33,707 bases of DNA from Candidatus Woesearchaeota archaeon (GTDB lineage: Archaea; Nanobdellota; Nanobdellia; Woesearchaeales; J072), in the NCBI GenBank assembly GCA_003695265.1, contig RFII01000037.1, forward strand, positions 1 through 33,707. The letters are read 5' to 3'. The notes beneath the pieces were generated by a model. That model was not told where the DNA came from, did not search any database, and saw only the letters and a program-made list of their open reading frames with translations. The translations under genes and the position numbers were made by a program. Of this stretch, positions 30,783-33,707 are shown in pieces. Within the stretch, counting starts at the first letter, position 1. Every line of letters begins with the position of its first letter.

Positions 30783-31163
30783 ATGAATCACAAAGCACTG
30801 TTTGTCACTTTAATTTTTGCGTTTTTGATGATGTCAGGGTTTAACCGCGGCGGATTAAACGTTGGAAGAGTTTATGGCAATTCTCTCAATGACGAATTCG
30901 AGATTTTAGTGAATTCTCACAGCGTGTCAAGAAACTTTGAGGATATGTCAATGCGAGTTTACATACCTGAGCTTGACCTTGTTTTTCCGAGGAGAATGTT
31001 CCGCTTCAGCTCGCACGACTGCTGTAATGGAGACAAAAGGCTTTCAACGCACTTCTTTTCTTATGATAAGAAGAAAACGCCTGACTGCTTTCATGTGAGA
31101 ATAAGCTTGAGGGACAGGAGAAGTTCAAAGCGCGACGTTGATTACGCGCTTGTCTGCCTGTAA
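30783..31163 (+). CDS. Small secreted protein
   Basis: Product of 126 residues from ATG 30783, chosen because GGGGTGG lies 6 nt upstream; ATG 30768 is in frame but overlaps that motif. A signal peptide (ALFVTLIFAFLMMSGF, ~5-20) precedes a beta-rich domain: SRNFEDMSMRVYIPELDLVFPRRMF...PDCFHVRISLRDRRSSKRDVDYALVCL. The R.yiPeldlv and closing beta strands suggest a small Ig/NEW3-like sandwich. Two Cys (SHDCC region and PDC) plus the C-terminal VC may form disulfides. No family is recognised. It may be an extracellular structural or binding protein. Confidence 0.7.
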   Translation: MNHKALFVTLIFAFLMMSGFNRGGLNVGRVYGNSLNDEFEILVNSHSVSRNFEDMSMRVYIPELDLVFPRRMFRFSSHDCCNGDKRLSTHFFSYDKKKTPDCFHVRISLRDRRSSKRDVDYALVCL

Positions 31164-31170
31164 GTTTAAA

Positions 31171-31180
31171 GTTTAAATAG
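31171..31180 (+). promoter_or_regulatory. TATA box of trm1
   Basis: GTTTAAATAG lies 22 nt before the ATG at 31203, so trm1 is probably leaderless. Confidence 0.55.
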
Positions 31181-31202
31181 TATTTCTTTTTCTTTTACTT
31201 TT

Positions 31203-32216
31203 ATGAGATTAATCCAGGAAGGAAAGGCTGTTGTGTTCGTCGAAAGCTCAGACAATATTAGTAAAAAGCTTGCAGTGTTTTACAACCCTGTCATGAAGCT
31301 TAACAGGGACTTAAGCATCATATTATTAGATTCTCTCACTAAGAACCATCTTAATGTAGGGCTGCCTTTAGCAGGGTCCGGTATAAGAGGCATTCGATTT
31401 CTGAAAGAACTGCCTAGAAGAAAGATTAAGAGCGTTTCTTTCAATGATTACAAGGAAGGCTTCATAGAAATGATGAAAAAAAACTTAGTTGAAAACAGGT
31501 TAATCAATGACAAAAGAGTCCTCTTGTTTAATCAGGATGCGAATGAATTCTTAATGCAAAGCAAGGGCTTTGACTACATTGACATTGACCCTTTCGGCAC
31601 GCCAAACCCTTTCCTCGACTCTGCGGTAAAAAGGCTTTCAAGGAACAGCATCTTAGCAGTAACAGCGACTGACACCTCAGCACTTTGCGGAACACACCAA
31701 AAAGCTTGCGTGAGGAAGTACTGGGCAAAGCCGCTGCACAACGAGCTAAAACATGAAATAGGACTTAGGATTCTAATAAGAAAAGCCCAGCTTGTTGGAG
31801 CGCAGTATGACAAAGCCTTGGTGCCCGTCCTTTCTTTTTCAGTCGATCATTATTTCAGGGTTTTTTTCTCATGCACAAAAGGAAAAGAAGCAGCTGATAA
31901 AATATTAGAGCAGCACGGCTTTTTCAAGGATTCAGGACCTATGTGGCTTGGAAACCTAGGCGACAAAAAGCTGGTCAGCAAAATGCTTAAGAAAGCAGAC
32001 GGCAAAGCCCTTAAACTGCTGGAAATAATAAATGAGGAATTAAGAATTGGCACTGTCGGGTTTTACGACACGCATAAGCTTGGCAAAAGAATCCCTGTGC
32101 GCGATGAGTTAATTGCCAGAATAAGAAGAAAGGGTTTTAAGGCTGGCAGAACCCATTTTAACCCTGTTGGGATTAAGTCAGACATTCCAAAAGAAGAATT
32201 ACTAAAGATTATTTAG
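31203..32216 (+). CDS. trm1: tRNA (guanine26-N2)-dimethyltransferase
   Basis: Product of 337 residues. EGKA...VFYNPVMKLNRDLS at the N-terminus, LPLAGSGIRGIRF (SAM motif I, ~54-66), FNDYKEG (acidic motif II), DYIDIDPFGTPNPFLDSA (124-141, the catalytic motif IV with DPFG), TDTSALCGTH and the C-terminal SVDHYFRVFF are the Trm1 signatures. It dimethylates G26 in most tRNAs with S-adenosylmethionine. Slightly shorter than the usual ~370-380-residue archaeal enzymes, as in reduced genomes. Its 3' end overlaps the convergent aEF1B gene by 4 nt. Confidence 0.95.
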   Translation: MRLIQEGKAVVFVESSDNISKKLAVFYNPVMKLNRDLSIILLDSLTKNHLNVGLPLAGSGIRGIRFLKELPRRKIKSVSFNDYKEGFIEMMKKNLVENRLINDKRVLLFNQDANEFLMQSKGFDYIDIDPFGTPNPFLDSAVKRLSRNSILAVTATDTSALCGTHQKACVRKYWAKPLHNELKHEIGLRILIRKAQLVGAQYDKALVPVLSFSVDHYFRVFFSCTKGKEAADKILEQHGFFKDSGPMWLGNLGDKKLVSKMLKKADGKALKLLEIINEELRIGTVGFYDTHKLGKRIPVRDELIARIRRKGFKAGRTHFNPVGIKSDIPKEELLKII

Positions 32217-32491
32217 CCAACCGCCCTTCTTACGTCTGTTACTTCAACAGATGCAACGCCCTCAATGCCGGAAATGTTTTTTTCCAGCTCGTCAGTCGAG
32301 CCTTTTGACTCATCCATGACAAATATGATTTGCAAAGCTTTAAGCCCAAAAGCAATTGGCTGCATTTCCTCCCTTGTCTCGGTTTCGCCGCAGAAATCCT
32401 TGATTTTCCCTTTAGCTTCTTCTTTCACTTTCTCAAGGTCTGTTTCCGGCGACTCAGGCATTATTTTCAGCGTGATTATAACATCAGCCAT
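32213..32491 (-). CDS. ef1b: Translation elongation factor aEF1B (EF-1 beta)
   Basis: Product of 92 residues from ATG 32491 (MADVIITLKIMPESPETDLEKVKEE), preceded by GTGAT as ribosome-binding site; GTG 32500 and ATG 32497 are in frame. It has the ferredoxin-like core IAFGLKALQIIFVMDESKGSTDELEKNISGIEGVASVEVTDVRR, matching the archaeal guanine-nucleotide-exchange factor for EF1A. It starts 9 nt after the stop of the zinc-ribbon gene, a conserved archaeal neighbourhood. Confidence 0.95.
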   Translation of the reverse strand: MADVIITLKIMPESPETDLEKVKEEAKGKIKDFCGETETREEMQPIAFGLKALQIIFVMDESKGSTDELEKNISGIEGVASVEVTDVRRAVG

Positions 32492-32500
32492 TTGCATCAC

Positions 32501-32686
32501 TTAATTAGGGCCTTCAAATCCGCACTTAGGGCACTTGTACTTCGCAACTATTTTGCGACAGTCCAAGCAGCGCACAATCTCATATTTTAGGCAATTCGGG
32601 CATGGGAATACTGCGTTTCCTTTCTGGTTTGTTATTCTCTTCTTACATGATATGCAAACCAACTGTTTTTCCGGTTTCTCAGCCAT
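32501..32686 (-). CDS. Archaeal zinc-ribbon RNA-binding protein (COG2888-like)
   Basis: Product of 61 residues with four CxxC motifs: CISC (11-14), CPNC (29-32), CLDC (40-43) and CPKC (52-55), arranged as two zinc ribbons. The pattern VCISCKKRI...FPCPNC...VRCLDCRKI...YKCPKCGFEGPN matches the small archaeal zinc-ribbon protein regularly found next to aEF1B and thought to bind RNA. A strong GGAGGT ribosome-binding site 7 nt upstream fixes the start. First gene of the unit with aEF1B. Confidence 0.92.
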   Translation of the reverse strand: MAEKPEKQLVCISCKKRITNQKGNAVFPCPNCLKYEIVRCLDCRKIVAKYKCPKCGFEGPN

Positions 32687-32693
32687 TATGCCA

Positions 32694-32730
32694 ACCTCCG
32701 AGAACAGGTCTTTGGAAGAAATTTATAAAT
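32694..32730 (-). promoter_or_regulatory. TATA box and Shine-Dalgarno of the zinc-ribbon/aEF1B unit
   Basis: On the minus strand ATTTATAAAT (32721-32730) is followed by GGAGGT (32694-32699), 7 nt before the ATG. The full GGAGGT match is the strongest ribosome-binding site seen in the window. Confidence 0.6.
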
Positions 32731-32745
32731 CTTTTGTTTTTAAAT

Positions 32746-33707
32746 TTAAAGCAGAATTCTTGACGGCTTTAAAAACACAGTATCTATTATTCTTTGCATT
32801 GTATAATCATAAACACTAATGCTACAAGAATCTTCAGTGATGCTCATAATCATAAAATGATGCTCCTGCGATTTTGCAACCCTTAACTGTTTTAAATAAT
32901 TTGTCTCAGCGTTTGCATCTAAACAGTGCGCACCGTTAGGCTTGGTAGAACTGCATCCAAATCCTCCTCCACCACCGGCAACAATGAAATTTCTTTCATT
33001 ATTATCTTGAGTTTGGATTACGAATCTTTCATATGCGTGGATGTGTCCGCTTAATACTGCTGTTATGTCATATGAATTTAATAAAGAATTAATTGATTCC
33101 TTAACATTTTGGTAAGGCCCTCTTCCGGCAGTTGTGTAAGGTGGGTAGTGTAAGACTAAAAAATTAAATCTTTTTGATTTAGTATCTAGGGTTTGTTTTA
33201 TCCAATTTTCTTGGTCCTGAGATAATCTTACATTACTATGAACATCCATACAAACAAATAAAGCAAGAGGATCTTCAATGTAATAATAATTTCCATTTCC
33301 ATTTTGAGGTATATATCCGTCAAAGAAATCAAGATATTTTTCTAGGCCAACAAAAGAATCATGATTGCCAATTAAAGGATAAAAAGGAATTTTTGATCTT
33401 AAATCAGAAGTTATTTCATCAAATTTAGACCATTGGTTAGTTCCTAGATTGTGTACTTGATCTCCCATGCATATAACCATATCAGGAGATTCTCGTAACA
33501 AGTTATCTATTACTCTCCTATGATATACTTCAGATGGCTGAAATTCTTGTGAACCATCGTAACCTGCATGAGGATCACTATAAATTCCCACTCTCAATTT
33601 GACGGGTTTTTTATGCTTATTTTCCCAGTTATCAATAATTATTTCATCGTCACTACAACCCAGATTTATTGATGTAAATGTAAGTGGAACGAGCAATCCT
33701 GTTAAAC
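32746..33707 (-). CDS. Secreted metallophosphoesterase, purple-acid-phosphatase-like (5' end outside window)
   Basis: About 320 residues are visible; the frame stays open to the right edge (LTGLLVPLTFTSINLGC), so the true start lies beyond and TTG 33696 is not needed. This looks like the end of a signal peptide with a lipobox-like Cys. All calcineurin-type metal motifs are present: SDPHAG (DxH), GDQVHN (GDxx..N), GNHD, LHYPPY (His) and SGHIHAYER (GHxH). The substrate is unknown; phosphate monoester hydrolysis on the outer face of the membrane is likely. Its gene is separated from the zinc-ribbon promoter by ~15 nt, in the same direction, and appears independent. Confidence 0.85.
   Translation of the reverse strand, partial: LTGLLVPLTFTSINLGCSDDEIIIDNWENKHKKPVKLRVGIYSDPHAGYDGSQEFQPSEVYHRRVIDNLLRESPDMVICMGDQVHNLGTNQWSKFDEITSDLRSKIPFYPLIGNHDSFVGLEKYLDFFDGYIPQNGNGNYYYIEDPLALFVCMDVHSNVRLSQDQENWIKQTLDTKSKRFNFLVLHYPPYTTAGRGPYQNVKESINSLLNSYDITAVLSGHIHAYERFVIQTQDNNERNFIVAGGGGGFGCSSTKPNGAHCLDANAETNYLKQLRVAKSQEHHFMIMSITEDSCSISVYDYTMQRIIDTVFLKPSRILL

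Overview
The window looks like a piece of an AT-rich archaeal chromosome, most likely from the DPANN superphylum (Woesearchaeota/Pacearchaeota-like; this placement is inferred from gene content and style, not from a phylogeny). Archaeal signs are the L37Ae-RpoP-Pcc1-prefoldin beta-UPF0147 cluster, aIF5B, aEF1B, Trm1, a DRG-type GTPase, DUF371, TrmB and Lrp regulators, TATA boxes about 25 nt upstream of starts (many genes apparently leaderless), Shine-Dalgarno motifs of the GGTGA/GAGGT type, and an intron-bearing tRNA gene.

Layout. (1) 1-13.9 kb, cell-surface block, all on +: the 3' end of a secreted protein with alpha-toroid-like repeats; a 2251-residue, sequon-rich surface protein with beta-helix, tandem LamG and repeated 90-residue modules; two paralogous C-terminally anchored beta-sandwich proteins; three small N-terminally anchored proteins; a ribbon-helix-helix regulator with a palindromic control region; a 570-residue two-TM protein with a basic coiled-coil tail; and a small cytosolic coiled coil. 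Four-base overlaps suggest translational coupling. (2) 13.9-16.1 kb: a zinc protein and CutA, a putative lipoprotein, and a divergent TrmB-type regulator. (3) 16.1-17.5 kb: a tRNA-Pro(TGG) gene interrupted by two introns sits directly in front of rpl37ae, rpoP, pcc1, prefoldin beta and UPF0147, apparently in one transcription unit. (4) 17.6-22.5 kb: small MscS-type channel, DRG GTPase, single-domain response regulator, DUF371, several small membrane proteins and a RecA-fold-like protein without a Walker A. (5) 22.5-26.4 kb: a RelA/SpoT-type HD-domain protein followed by an 842-residue protein with a motif resembling the RelA/SpoT synthetase core. (6) 26.4-33.7 kb: PUA protein and aIF5B, Lrp regulator with a palindromic operator, three uncharacterised genes, Trm1, aEF1B with a zinc-ribbon protein, and a metallophosphoesterase cut by the right edge.

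The strongest candidates for something undescribed are the adjacent HD hydrolase-like and RelA-synthetase-like genes (a possible split alarmone-type system in an archaeon), the doubly interrupted tRNA-Pro fused to a ribosomal/transcription operon, a pair of dispersed ~60-bp repeats with a conserved hairpin and G-rich tract between genes, and 16-bp palindromes placed in the same promoter slot of three unlinked genes. No CRISPR array, transposase, rRNA or prophage was seen.
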